The notes under the pieces are model-generated. The model saw nothing but the letters and a program-made list of their open reading frames with translations, searched no databases and was not told the origin of the DNA. Source: Pontederia crassipes (taxonomy: Eukaryota; Streptophyta; Magnoliopsida; Commelinales; Pontederiaceae). Taken from it: DNA of 64,000 nucleotides. Below are positions 20,920-33,540 of this stretch, piece by piece (within the stretch, counting starts at the first letter, position 1; each line of letters starts with the position of its first letter). The stretch is taken from assembly GCA_030549335.1 (NCBI GenBank), contig CM060183.1, positions 33,974,768-34,038,767 of the forward strand. The letters run 5' to 3'. A program made the position numbers and the translations under genes.

Positions 20920-21715
20920 TTGTCTATTAATTTGACACACTACTATTTAAGTTATTTTTTTTATATTTGCAGTAACGGAGCTAGATGGCCTTGGGGGGGC
21001 AATTTTTCTTAACTAATACATAGGTAAGTATATGTATATAGATTAGCAAAATTTGAGAGATTTAGTGTCGAGATATGAACTGAAAAAGTTAATTATTTTT
21101 GTGGTGACTCCAAAGATCAATTTAGAAACTCTGAAACTATAGCATTTGTCAATTACTTAAAACGCAGTATGCTACCGTTGTTGATTCTCACGAAGCCATT
21201 TTTGTGGGATCGAATCGTTATACTGCACGTTGATTGACAAATTCGATAGCTACATCCACCGGAGGCAGTAAACTGTGAGAGAAGGAATCAGACAAAAGAT
21301 GAAAACAATCAAAAGGACCGAAAAAAAAATTAGGAGGACAAGAAAAGGAGCAAAAGCACAAAGATTGTGAAGATTTTTGTGTGCGACAAAGATTGTGAAG
21401 AAAAGCTTGTGCTGCATGGTATCGCACACGGACACGTGCCCCATGCATTTCTAAAAGTCGTAGATTACGTGAATTTTTGTGTGCGACAGAGAATATATAT
21501 CGGACCAATTTTGAGAACTTTGCATTTCCTGTCTTTTCCTCATGGATAAATTGTGGCAACTTTTTTTCACAATCCAAAAGATTACAGTACACTAATACAT
21601 ATCTTTGAAAAAGGTTAAAGCAATTTTATATCTTCTCAAGATATAGACGCATTGACCATTTATTATTTTTCCATAAAATAATTAAATCACCGACACATGC
21701 ATATTTGCATACTAC
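20920..21715. other. 3' flank of the HSF gene and intergenic DNA
   Basis: No gene supported. A small direct repeat (GACAAAGATTGTGAAG and relatives, about 21360-21405) is the only structure seen. The end nearest 21715 would contain the 3' UTR of the - strand HSF gene. Confidence 0.4.
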
Positions 21716-22819
21716 CTAAAGAAACCCATGGCCAAGCAAAGAGAATGGAAATGGTGGCGCCGCCGACTCCGGTGGCGATTCACTTAGGGTTCCGATCTTT
21801 TGTTGGAAGCTTATCATGCTTGCAGAAGCCGCAGCACCATATTGACGAGTATTAATTCTCGCACCATAGTTGTTCATGGCAGACGGCGTCACCACCTCCT
21901 CTAGGGTTAGCAATGGCCTTCCGAACTCCAAAGGCTGGTTTACGGTTGTGTGATCGGCTGGTGAGCATGGCAGCAAAGGTGACGAGGGCGGTGGTGGCCG
22001 TGGTGGCCGTGGCGGCGAAGAAGGAACACTACCGATGCGTCTTCTCTTCGCCGCTGCAAGCTGCTCTTTCTTTGAGAGCATTAAAGGGAGCAACTCGGGG
22101 TCCTCGACCACTCTCACGAGGAAGGACATCACCTTTTCCGGCTTCGTCTCGGTGTCACGTATTCTCCTGTTCATCTCTTGTAGCTCCTCGTCGAGGGCCC
22201 TCTGTTCATGCCTCAGCCTACAGATTTCCTTCAGGAGCAACTCGTCTCCCAGTAATTGATCATCCCCCTCCAAGGCTTCTTCCATCTTCGTACTGCCGCC
22301 GCCGCTATTGCTTCGGCTGCTGTAAGTGCTAGCGATCATGCTACTTTCGCAGCCATCGGTCTTCCTCTTTCGGCGCGTGATGCAAGGAAGCAGGTGAACT
22401 TGGCCCCTGAGAAATGACTCGTGCGCGAACTCCCATCTGTCAGGATCTACCTTCTTGAATCCCTGAAAATAATAAACAAGAGATCGGCAACATGCGGCGT
22501 GGACTGTGAGGCTATGTACATAATTATAAGATGGGATTTAACCAATTAATGAAGGAACTAGCTAGGAACTAACATAAGTGTTCAGCTGGCGAACGAAGCT
22601 GGAGAAGTTGCTGTGCTTGAAGTAGGAAGGGAGGAGGAACTGCGAGAAGCCATTGGAATCGAGCACAAGAAAGCTGTTGTTGCCCTTCCCCCACCTGATC
22701 AACGAATCGCTTCTGGGGTCGCTCACCATCTGATACGTCTTGGCGACGAAGGGTGCGACTTGCTGCTGTCTGGCTTGGACATTACTACTCCAGTTCATAT
22801 CACTGCTCGTCCTTTCCAT
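21716..22819 (-). CDS. HSFC: class C heat stress transcription factor
   Basis: Two exons on the - strand: exon 1 22819-22574, intron 22573-22463 (GTTAGT donor, TTTCAG acceptor, 111 nt), exon 2 22462-21716, giving 330 residues. The phase-0 intron after RQLNTY is the conserved position inside the plant HSF DNA-binding domain. The domain spans about residues 21-113 ([52 protein letters not shown]). It is followed by the nuclear signal RRKRK (112-116). The hydrophobic heptad region HR-A/B for trimer formation lies at about 148-200 ([20 protein letters not shown]). A second basic cluster KRRR is near 221. No AHA activation motif is seen, as expected for class C, which lack a typical activator function. 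Family members bind nGAAnnTTCn heat shock elements in the nucleus. Exon 1 and the first part of exon 2 are duplicated at 54422-54922. Confidence 0.93.
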
Positions 22820-23122
22820 TCGAGCCTAAAAGATAAGGTATACCTGGTGTGCCTCTTTATCTCTCTCTCACCTCACCCTCCTGACTTGTAAGCACTATAT
22901 ATGAAGGCAAGACTAATTAACTTAGAAAGTGAGCACTGTTGTGTTGTCCCTATCTGACACCCTTGTAATACATCTTTCTATCTCCTTTTTCTCCTGATAT
23001 TTGTGGCTCTTCATCTTTTCGGATGAACAAAAAAGCTGTGTTTAACTAATTTAACAGAGAGAGAACTGAGAGAAGAGACAAGGGAAATAATGGTAATGTA
23101 CTTTTAACCTGCAATATGGGGG

Positions 23123-23132
23123 CCTTTTATAG
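23123..23132 (-). promoter_or_regulatory. TATA box of the HSF gene
   Basis: CTATAAAAGG on the - strand, about 304 bp before the ATG at 22819. This implies a 5' leader of roughly 270 nt that is CT-rich on the sense strand. The element is preserved in the second copy. Confidence 0.6.
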
Positions 23133-24900
23133 GACTAAGGCTTCAACTGTGAGCCTTTGGGGGACGAAAGAAGGATGAGCACAAAAGGGGACAGGCAGGT
23201 TACGCGTGTCACGTTCCTGATTCTTCGGACCCAGACGCTTAGATCCTTCGTTGCGTCACTTGGCAATTTGGCATCGACAATCAATACCCTTCGCTGGTGC
23301 ACGAACGGCATTAGTAAAGCAATTATATAACGCACAGTGCATGACCCAGGAAAAGAAGAGAGAGAGAGATGAAAGACGACCAGGAGAAGTGATTCAGCAG
23401 GCTCCATTGCATCAGCGTATCAGATTTTCTTGCTTCTTATCTTCTTTTTCAGCTTGCTAAATGGGGAAACGAGGGATGATTAATTTATGTCGCGGTTTAT
23501 AGCTAACTAGGGTTGATTTATTTGGCAGTTCATACTTCATAGGGTTACTAACCAAATCTGTGGGCGGTGCCGATGCGTATGATATCATGATCGATGCTTT
23601 ATATATATTTAATTAGTGAGGCCTGTCAGGCCTCCAGTTACTATTTTCAAGTATATGTAGACAGAAGAGATGATGAAAGAGAGAGAGAGAGAGCTGTATG
23701 AAAAGTTGTCAACGGTGGCCATGTAGTTGTTGGACACTTGGACATCATGCCTCCATAAGACTAGCCAGCGCTCCCCTTGCCCACTTAGGCAAGATTTCTA
23801 GTTATTCCGAGTTGACGCATTTCTTGTGATCTTTAGTTCTCACTTAATTATATGTTGTGTGAGTTTCCAAATAATCGTGGGAGAACTATTATTCGTCGTT
23901 TCTAATATAAAGCCAATTTTCCTTGAGACTCCAAACTCATATATAGAAGTTGAATGATCAATCTTCACATTATATATATCTTTTCTATTATAATTAAAAA
24001 AAAAACATATTTAGAGTATTTTTTGTTGTCAAACTTGTGACGATTTAATTCACACGTCGGCACACTGTCCACGAGTTAGTACATCGAATTCAATTAATTT
24101 GATAAATTCATTTCTTACGTGTATTTGAAAGTGACAAAAAAAGTTTCAATAAAAATATTTTACATTCAAAAAATTTAAACTTAAAAATTTTATTATTTGA
24201 ACGAGGAGAAGCCGTACTTTAAGTATTCTTTAAGGTTGATGATTGATGATCGAAGCGTTCGTAGTAATGTCTGTTGACGTCCCTGCCTTTTTCGTCTCTA
24301 TGGTGGACCGGACCCATGTCCGCCGTTCATTCTTGGATCGAGGCTTAGCGCAACCCCGTCCCAATTTTTGCGGGGTGGCAAAATTTCGAACCTTGTTTTT
24401 TTTTTAACAAAATAAGTATTATTCATAAAAATTAATAATCTCTCCAAAAAAATTAATGAAATGATATATAATAATATAATTATTTAACATAATGCAACAT
24501 AATATTTCATTATACAATATTAAGAATTTGATAAAATATTTTTTCTCAAAAAAATGATGTTATTAAACTAATCTAAATACTTTTTTATATTGGTTTTGAG
24601 AATCCAATCCCACAGGAGGAGAAAGATAAAAACATCCCCATGAACGGATCGGATATTCCTGCAAGTAATCTTGATTCCAGAAAACATTTTTTTTTTAAAT
24701 GATGCTGATGTTTCCAAATTTTGATAATTAGATTATTTTATTGCATAATGTTATTGAAATTTGAATGAACCCGAATTTCAAGGAAAGTGAACCCATTGAA
24801 AACTTTAATAAGTAATTAGTAATTACATTTTCATTTTCATTCCAATATAGTGATAAACTTTAATATTACTCATATTCAACTTTGGATTTTTTTTAATCAA
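23133..24900. other. upstream region of the HSF gene
   Basis: Non-coding. It includes a 17-bp perfect hairpin (GAGGCCTG, T, CAGGCCTC) near 23619 that is kept in both copies, a (GA)n run near 23680, and AT-rich DNA. A GC-richer patch lies at about 24300-24375. No ORF is supported. Confidence 0.45.
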
Positions 24901-26770
24901 CGGTTGAAATTCTGATATTTCATTTTTTGTTGTTATGTAAAGCAATCTTCACTTTATTATTTGATACTAGTGCATGAATGATGAATATTATAAAAAGATA
25001 TAATATATAAATAAATTAAATAAAATTTATGATCATTATAAAAAATAATTTATTAGTATTTAAAATTTATAAATAGGTTAGTCTATTTTATGAATTTTAA
25101 AACTCGATTAAAAATATCAAGACCACAATTTCTGCTTAAATTATTTTTAATAAATAATTAATTATTTTCCAAAAGTAAAATTATTTTTACCATATTTTTT
25201 ATTTCATTTATAAGAAATCTTAATTTTCATGGGACTCAAATTGTATTCTTTGTTTAAATTATTTTTAATTTGAAAATAAAACAATATCTAGTAGAAAATG
25301 AAATAGTATAATACTTTATTATACTTATACATTACCTTTTAGAAAGAAAAAATTATTTATTTTAATCATACTCAAATTGAATATTTATTTTTATTTCTGA
25401 AATAATGCATTATCTTCTAAGAAGGAAATGTTACTTTTATATTATACTTGCATATTCTCTTTTAGGAAAAAAATATTATTTATTTTAATCATCCTCAAAT
25501 TTAAGTAAAAAGAAAGATTAATCTTAACTCAAGTTGAATTATTTATTTTAAATTATTTTTATTTCCAAAATAATAAATTATCTTTAGAAAGTAATTATTT
25601 TTATTTATACTTATTTTGGAAGAAAATATTATTTATTTTAATCATACTAAAAAGAATCTACTTCTAATCAAAATATGCTCATAAATTCAATATTGTTTTA
25701 TTTTTTTGTTACCTTATATAACAAACTAATATAAGATAAATTTTATTTTCTTTTAATCATACTCAAATTGATAAATAGAAAAGATTAATGCTAACTCTGA
25801 ATCAAATTAAATTATTTATTTTAAATTAGTTTTAATTACTAAAATAACAAAATTTATTTTAAATAGGAATTATTTCTTACTTGAATATTAACTTTTAGAA
25901 GGAAAATATTATTTATTTTAATCATACTCAAATTGATAAAAAGGAAAGATTAATCTCAATTTGACTCAACTTGAATTATTCATTTTAAATTATTTTTTTA
26001 TTCAGAAAATAAAATAATATTTTTAGAAAGGAATTATTTTTACTTGTAATCATATTTAAATTGACAAAAAAAATTAAAGATTGATATTAATTCAACTAAA
26101 ATAAAAAATTAAAGATTGATATTAATTCAACTAAAAAAAATTTTATTTTATTTTATATAACAAATTAATACAACAATTATTTTGTTTTAATCAAACTCAA
26201 TTTGATAAAAAGAAAATGATTAATATTTATTTGTCTCAAATTGATTTAATTATTTTAAATTGTTTTTTCATTCCGAAAAAAACAAATTTCTTTTAAGTAG
26301 ATATTAATATTTACTTGTATATTATATTTTTTAAAGAAAATATTATTTATTTTAATCACACCCAAATTTATAAAAAGGAAAGATTAATATTAATTTGACT
26401 CAATTTTAAATTAGTTATTTTAATTTCGAAGATAACAAATTATCTTTTAAAAAGAAATTATTTTACTTTAAGGATTAATCTAAATTTGATTCAAATTTAA
26501 TTATTTATTTTAAATTATTTTTTTATTATGAAAATAATAAATTGTGTTTTAAAAGGAATTATTTTTACTTTCACGTTATCTTTGGAAAGAAAATATTATT
26601 TGTTTTAATCATACTCAAATTGTTAAAAAGTAAAAATTAACTAAATTTGTCTCAAAATTAATTAATTATTTAATTACGAAAATAATAAATTATCTTTTAA
26701 AAATAAATTATTGTTAGAAAAGGAATTATTTCTTAGGAATTTTAAATTAAATTTATATATACTTTACCTT
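24900..26770. repeat. degenerate AT-rich tandem array, units about 115-165 bp
   Basis: The phrase TATTTATTTTAATCATACTC recurs with variation near 25364, 25488, 25641, 25756, 25921, 26190, 26355 and 26606. It is followed by AAAAAGGAAAGATTAAT and then TTATTTTAAATTATTTTT. Units differ in length and are heavily diverged. The array is repeated in the second copy of block B. Confidence 0.7.
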
Positions 26771-26806
26771 ATATAAAAATTTGGCATACGTCATTACTCT
26801 TACATC

Positions 26807-26810
<4 letters not shown>

Positions 26811-26866
<56 letters not shown>
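26811..26866. repeat. (TA)n microsatellite
   Basis: Long pure TA run; its counterpart in the second copy (58976-59049) is longer. Confidence 0.95.
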
Positions 26867-26867
<1 letters not shown>

Positions 26868-27060
26868 TACTTGTAAGAGAATCCCGACTCGGCCACTACG
26901 AACGTTGCAATCATGTACGTACTTGTAATTCTGCTATTTTTTTCCAATTGAAACTTATGGATGTCGAGAGCTATTAGCATTCAATTAATTCGATAGGAGC
27001 AATTCGATTAATTCGATAGGAGAAATATAAATAAATTATGATCAAAATAATGACTCTTAA

Positions 27061-29559
27061 TGTAATGTCATTCTTGTCACGTGGCGTTTGAACTTACTTG
27101 AATCGGTGTTATATACTATTCATCTTTATCCGTTGGGCTTTCACAGAACCTATAAAGAAATAATAAAATAAATTAATAATTAATTATCATTAACCAATCA
27201 TATAAGAATACGGAAGCTAACATATCTACTGTTCTCAAGTGGTCCTACTATCAATTTTATTACATCAGAGTAGCAATTAAAAAAAATGGAATAACATAAG
27301 CTAAACATTATCTCATGTGTAAGTACATCACCACGAACATCTCTAACTTCACATGCCTCGATACTTGTCAGTTCAATTATTTGTGGGATTCAAACACGAG
27401 GAAATAAAATTTTCATGAGTATAAAATACTCAATATATAATATAATACAAATGGATAATAAGACTTAATAAAAATAGACAAGCTTTCGGTATAAAAAAAT
27501 CATGTCATCAATTCGATTCGGTTCTTTCTATTCCTTTTGATATTTTCCTCTTTTTGATTTGGTTCTTTTTTTTCTGTTCTTTTCTTTATTTCAATTCTTT
27601 TTTCTGTTATTTTCTATTCTTTCTATTCTCTTTTTTCCTATTATTTTCACTATATTTTTTACTTTAAATAATTCTTAGGACATCTATATATGTTGTCCTG
27701 ATGCGAGCTTGACTTGTTTAATTATGGGCATTGAAGTGCACGGTCAAGGTGAATTCAATCAGGACCAAAAGTAAGGCAATGACGAGTCCAATAAAAATGT
27801 GTGAGGCTTTTATTTATTCACGATAACGATTAGAGTGGTGGGACTATTAATACCCACCTTCAATTTTTTTATACGATTCGATTCGGTGACAATCAATGTC
27901 AAGAAGCCTCGTTTTACATTGACCTGAACAACCTTATAGTTCTCTGTTAAGCATTATTAACACAAGGGTCGAATAATCATTAAACATCATAACAATTAAA
28001 AATAAATAACTTCTTCTCTGTTCTATGAATTCGACTGGGTGCCATCAAACCTGGGCTGGGTTGTGGCTGGACTTGGTCCGTGTTCACTTAGATTCAGGTC
28101 GAGTTCTTGATGTCACATTTTACTCTTTCTATTAACAGAACTCGGACTGAGTCCGAGGTAGCTCGGGCCAGGTTCGTCTACTCTACTTCTGGCAAAACCT
28201 GTGCTGGGTCTGAGGTGGCTCGGACCGAGTTTGCTAACATCATCATCCTCTACAATGATGTTCTCTTGGTCAGGTCAAGTATGAACTCAACGCGGGTCGG
28301 GTCGTCGAGAAAAGGATCTGACGCCCGAGTTTGATCATGACAAAGTCCGGGCCGAGCTTCCATAAATTCGGGTCAGATCCCCTCAGAATTCGGATTGGGT
28401 TTGGAACGGACCCACGTTGAGTTTCAACTTATAAAATGAACTCGGGCTGGGTTCATCATTACATGGGTCGGGTTCTAACTGCTGGAACTCGACATTTTTT
28501 CGAGACTTTGCCTATCATAACTTTTGGTACAATACTTCGTTTGACATAAAAACTATATAAAATTATTTTTGAAACATAGAAGAACACATACCAATCCTAA
28601 CTCGTCCATCATTTTAACTATTTTATTAAAAAATCATATCCAAAAGTGAATACGAAATCTTACGTACCTTCTCTATTTTCAGACTATCTAAAACTCAAGA
28701 CTTTGGGTGCATTTTTCGATGAGATCTGATGATGACTAACCACGAGGCCGGCGTCCTTGAACGGATGATAGATCCGAGATTGAATGGCACCACATCGAGG
28801 AAGAAGAAAACATAGCTAAAAAATGGAGAAACGGCTCAAGTAGAGAAAAAAAAGAAATGTATTGAAGGAGACCCTTTGGGATCCTATTTGTAGGAAAAAG
28901 TCACTCTAGTACTAATCTAGTTAAGAATCCTATTCATACTTTCTATCCATAATTCAACTTTTATTTCTCACAAATTTTCAGATTTAAATAATTAATTAAT
29001 AATACCATCTCTTGATTTTTCAGAATTAAAATAATATTTTATTATTATTTTATTTCCTGAATATTTTTATCCTTAAAACTCCTAATTTCAATCTCATTAA
29101 AAGTCCTAATTCAATCCTTAACATACTTTATCCCTAATCCTCTTCTAACTATCTTTTCTTTATTTTATCTCTCCTAAATATAATTATTCATAAATTTAAG
29201 AATTAAATAAGTAATTATTATTATTATCTTTTAATTTTTTGAAATAAAATATTATTATTTTATCTTTTAAATTTTTTTTGATATAAAACTCTTATCTTAA
29301 TTGCATTTTGAATTCATAATTTGATTATAACTTTAACTCCTAATCTAATTATGAATATTCTTTTCCTACCTCTTATCTAACAACACTTTTATTTATATTC
29401 AGACTTTTTCTTATCTTATCTTTTTCTCTTCTCTTATCCTCCTTCTAAGTAATTTTTATTTCATTTCAGCTTTATCTTTCTTTAATAAAATCCTAAATTT
29501 TAGGTTTATTTTAATTACAAAAATTAAATTAAAATTTGTAAAAAAGTTGGGGTGTTACA
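27061..29559. mobile_element. solo LTR-like element in block B
   Basis: The 2499-bp element starts TGTAATGTC and ends GGGGTGTTACA. Flanking pentamers CTTAA (27056-27060) and CTTGA (29560-29564) are a one-mismatch target duplication. It contains a pyrimidine-rich tract (27525-27665), a GGGTC-motif island (28030-28470) and an AT-rich right third. Its length almost equals that of the solo LTR at 1446-3947, suggesting one superfamily. Because the ends are inverted copies of each other, the orientation is not certain. Confidence 0.65.
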
Positions 29560-30183
29560 CTTGAAATCGAAATTGAGATTATTAGCACTGAATGACTTGA
29601 GACATAATTTTACTATTCAATTGTATCAACTATCTTTGGTTAAATAAATAGAAAGAAATGTGATGTTACATGTAAATAGAAATAAATGTCATATTACATG
29701 TTAAATAACTTTCAATGCCCAAAGTTAGACAGAGAAAAAAGGAAAACAAATTCATGGAGAAGGTTATGAGAATATGAGGCTCGTGCGAAATTAAAATGCA
29801 CGGAAATAAAGTGATGCAGGAGATTCAAGAAAGTTGCATTCAATTAAAAAATATAAATAAATTTATACAATAAAGCAATTACAAGATGAATTTATACAAT
29901 TTAGCAATTATTGAAGTGCATGTAATGACGCAAATAGTGGATGTAATTAATCAATAAAGAAATGGAAGTTGGATGCGTTGTGCGAGAATTTGAACTAGAG
30001 AAATTATTGAAAAACGCAAAAGAATTAAAGCCGCGTAAAATTTTATTAAATGAAAAATAGCAAAAAATTACAATTTAAATTATTATATATTTGAGCACCT
30101 AAAAAGATTATATAGACATTCTCTTTACTAATAACAGAAATTATAGATTAATTAATTTAGAAATTAGAACACCTATCTCGATT
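29560..30183. other. AT-rich DNA between LTR and CACTA-like end
   Basis: Contains a small direct repeat (ACATGTAAATAGAAATAAATGT and variants, near 29640-29700) and no gene. Confidence 0.45.
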
Positions 30184-30440
30184 CACTACAAGAAAAATGT
30201 GTTTTTCCGATGGACGCGTCCGTCAGAAAATATGAAAAATCCGTCGGAAATCGACGGATTTTCCGACATAAAGCTGATGTCCAAACAAAGCTCGTCGCAA
30301 ATGATTTCCGACGGCCAAGAAAAAATCGTCGAAAGTTTCGACGGTCAAAGCCGTTGAAAGTTCCGACGGAAAAATATCCGTCGGAAGGTTCGCCATTTTG
30401 ACGATACTAACCGTCGAAAATATTTTTTAAAATTTTAAAG
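30184..30440 (+). mobile_element. CACTA (En/Spm-type) transposon terminus, truncated
   Basis: Starts with CACTACAAGAAAAATGTG, the standard plant CACTA terminal repeat. About 230 bp of subterminal repeats follow, with many direct and inverted copies of TCCGTCGGAA / CGACGG. No matching right terminus (CTTGTAGTG) was seen in the window, so only one end survives. The short ORF across it (30210-30401) is repeat-derived. Confidence 0.7.
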
Positions 30441-31341
30441 AAAATTTGGCAGCGATTTTAAACAAATGCATGAGGCTTCATGATGCCGAAAAAAGTAATT
30501 TACAATGGAGCCGAACAGGTATTACAATAAGGATATAATAAACGTCCTCCCATCTTAAAAATTAAAATGGTTATGATGGTCCTTCCAATCTAATTCATCG
30601 TTAACAAAGCGTGATGGATGAAGACATGATTTGCGGCGAACCGATTTGAAAAATAGTAGATATGCCTATTCAACCTCGAAAATTCAAGTCAGAAAAATCA
30701 AAGAGATCTCGGTTATCTCCTCCTCTCCTTATGCACAAACGATTATATTTTTTTATGATCAATGTCGATGATTCGACTCGTTCTATATATATATATAGTA
30801 CTATCGGTGTATCATTTATAAAGAGAGTACTCATATAAATTTTCTATAAGTCCGAACAAAAAATAATCTTATTATAATTCTCTTCTATTTTCATCTAATA
30901 AAATTTGATATCATCTTAAAATTTTCGTGCACTTTTTTATGCATAATTTCTTTCGTACATAAAACCTAACAATATATATAGTTAAATCGTATGTAGGTAG
31001 TTCGATCATTTTATTTCTTATCTTCCTAATATGGAATGGTAGAGAGCTAGATAACTGTTTGGGGTGCAACTCTTATTAGAACGAAGTGAAAAAAATATGA
31101 TCTTTTTTGCAGACTCATCGGAAAGGACAAAAGTCAAAGTACCGTAGTTCGTAGTCACGTGCCTATGAGCCTAGAATATCTCTAAGGACGAAGATTTGAC
31201 CGTATTGACCTTTTCAGATCATTTTTTTTGTTGTTAATAAGGACCCAGAGAGCTGCCTTCCTTTGCACTGAAAGATGAAATGATGTTTAAAATTTAAAAT
31301 TAAAATTTAAATAATCATTAAAGAATAAATTAATTCTGAAA
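30441..31341. other. right part of block B with LTR fragment
   Basis: No gene. 30795-30975 is an LTR-end fragment related to 8150-8405 (TGTTAGGTTTTATGTACG on the - strand). Relative to the second copy, about 430 bp is missing at 30452-30454. Confidence 0.5.
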
Positions 31342-32079
31342 ATATAAAATAGTAATAAAATAAAAACACTCGAGTAAAAGAAAAAGGAAGATAAATTTAA
31401 ATTTTGTTGATGATATTCAGTTCAACTTCTTGGCCTCGATCTCGGGGTCACCAGAGTTTCATAATGTAATTTGCTGACCTAATCACGCTTTATGTCATTG
31501 ATTTACACAAATTTATAACACATTTTGGTGGGCAAATAAGGTGTACATACATATAAGCTTATGATTATCTCTCTATCTATTGATCATGTAAGACTATGCA
31601 TTTGTAACTTTGGTGCTTAAACCTTTGATCATGAGGCTCAATGTCATCGTACAAGATCCATATTGGGACAAAATTTGTTTTTATTATTTGTTCAAGTTTG
31701 CTGGTAAGGTTATCACTGATATCATTATCATCATGTAATACTGACGGTTGAATAAAGATATCTTTTGCTTTGGATTTTTTTACTCGTACGAATTTAAGAG
31801 TCGTTTCGATAAAATTCTGTCTCTTTTCACTTCAAAACATAGGCAAAGAACTTTTCCAGATATACTTACAATAAATATATATTTTATTAACTAAAAATGC
31901 TACACGTCAAACATTATTAATTAAAAAAACTAAAGTTAATATATAATTAGCAAGGTGCAGGCTTTGGTCAAATAAAATTAATGAAACTTAGTATGGTGGA
32001 TCCGGCTCTTTATTATCACCTACGGATCTGGTGATCGAACCCGTCTCCCATCATAGTTGTTGGCTATATATTTCTTTTA

Positions 32080-32090
<11 letters not shown>

Positions 32091-32146
<56 letters not shown>
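32091..32146. repeat. (TTA)n microsatellite
   Basis: Long uninterrupted trinucleotide run; reads as poly-leucine in one frame. Confidence 0.95.
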
Positions 32147-33338
32147 TTTGCTTATTTGCATCAACTTCTCACAATTGGATTGTATCATTTTTTTACATAT
32201 TATTTTTACTAAAAATAATAATTTCAACATTTTATAGTTATTACATTTTCTAATAAATTTTATGTTTATGCAAATGTTTTATTTAATATTTATTAACTTT
32301 TATATGCATTGTCTGTATTACTTATTCATGTTATTATTTCTATACATGTAAATAAAAAATAATAATTAATCAATGTTAATATGTTTATTTTACAGTTAGT
32401 AATATTATATTTTGCTTTTATGTTTTAATTTATTAGATAAATTATAATTTAATTTAATGCAAACATTTTGCAATACGTTATAATTTTTCAAACTCAAAAG
32501 AGACCGTTGACTTAAAAAATGGTCCCCTAATGATCAAACTCAAAATAGACCATTCAAATCTTGAACTATAATTTTTCAAAAGTATAAATATGAGATAAAT
32601 TACGATGATTTAGTTAATTTCACACAATATAAGGATGTAGTGTTTTGTTTATGTTGTTAGTTTTAAATTATTGAACATTTTTATTAAGAATATGACTGTA
32701 AGATTTAAATATTTTATATTTTCATTGTATGTTAATTCAACTATTAAGTTGCTAATTATTGTAGTGAATGAATTGAAATTTTTTCTAACTTCGTCCATGG
32801 GGAAAAAAGAAAAGTTTTAATAATTTATATTGAATATTTCAAGGATTGATATCCTTTGATATTTAATATTTTTTTAAAAAATATTTGTATCGCTATAGCT
32901 CTTTAGAAGCTCTTTTATAGCCTTTAAACTTCAATATATAGTTTTTACTTGTTTGAACAAAAATACTAGTCATGATAATATTTTTATTTTGATATCCTTA
33001 CATTAATTTTGGCCACAAAGTTCTATACAAATGTACAAATGAATTGATTCCAAATTCTTTGAAAAGGTAAAAAAAATTATTTATATATCTAGGACACACA
33101 TTATTGTCACTTTAAAAATAATTATTGCCACTCCATCATATAAATTGTGGATATTTTTTTACTCTTGTGAGAAAAAAATGAAGAGACAATAATGTATTTT
33201 GGAGAGTGCAATAGTGTCATCTTTTATTTATTCATATATTTACATAAATTTTTTTTTGAAAATGTCTTACAAAATCTCTTTGAAGTTAGTTGTGTTATAA
33301 TTTTTTTTCAGCTTGATACCGTTATAATATTTTATTTT

Positions 33339-33382
33339 GAAACTTCCTCTACAAATGTCAAAATGATTTTATTCTTAATTCT

Positions 33383-33421
<39 letters not shown>

Positions 33422-33461
33422 TCCTCTACAAATGTCAAAATGAGTTTATTCTTAATTCTCA

Positions 33462-33494
<33 letters not shown>

Positions 33495-33540
33495 TGTATA
33501 TATATGTACATATATGTATATACATTTTATATTTTATACC
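33339..33540. repeat. two-copy VNTR, unit of about 80 bp with (TA)n core
   Basis: AAACTTCCTCTACAAATGTC, AAAATGA.TTTATTCTTAA and TTCTCAA then (TA)n occur twice in a row (starting near 33340 and 33418). The second TA run ends in interrupted TATATGTA repeats. Confidence 0.85.

Larger units (their letters stand above)
22328..31341. repeat. segmental duplication block B, first copy
   Basis: Collinear, same-strand and near-identical with 54431-64000; the second copy is still running at the window end. The offset is 32103 at the left end, rising to about 32659 at the right because of indels. The left boundary falls in HSF exon 2. The block holds HSF exon 1, its promoter, an AT-rich repeat array, a (TA)n tract, a solo LTR, a CACTA-like end and an LTR fragment. 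Confidence 0.95.

Noticed and set aside
22613..22891. + strand ORF over the HSF exon (and its copy at 54716)
   Set aside because: Antisense shadow of HSF exon 1.
28030..28470. Coding exon suggested by GC-rich ORFs (28107-28334 and 60301-60570)
   Set aside because: Composition comes from GGGTC-type motif repeats inside an LTR-like element, and no domain is recognisable.
30210..30401. Short conserved ORF present in both block B copies (30210 and 62391)
   Set aside because: It reads through CACTA subterminal repeats. Conservation follows from the segmental duplication, not from selection.
32031..32237. Poly-leucine ORF resembling a membrane protein
   Set aside because: The leucines come from the (TTA)n run; the flanks have no coding character.
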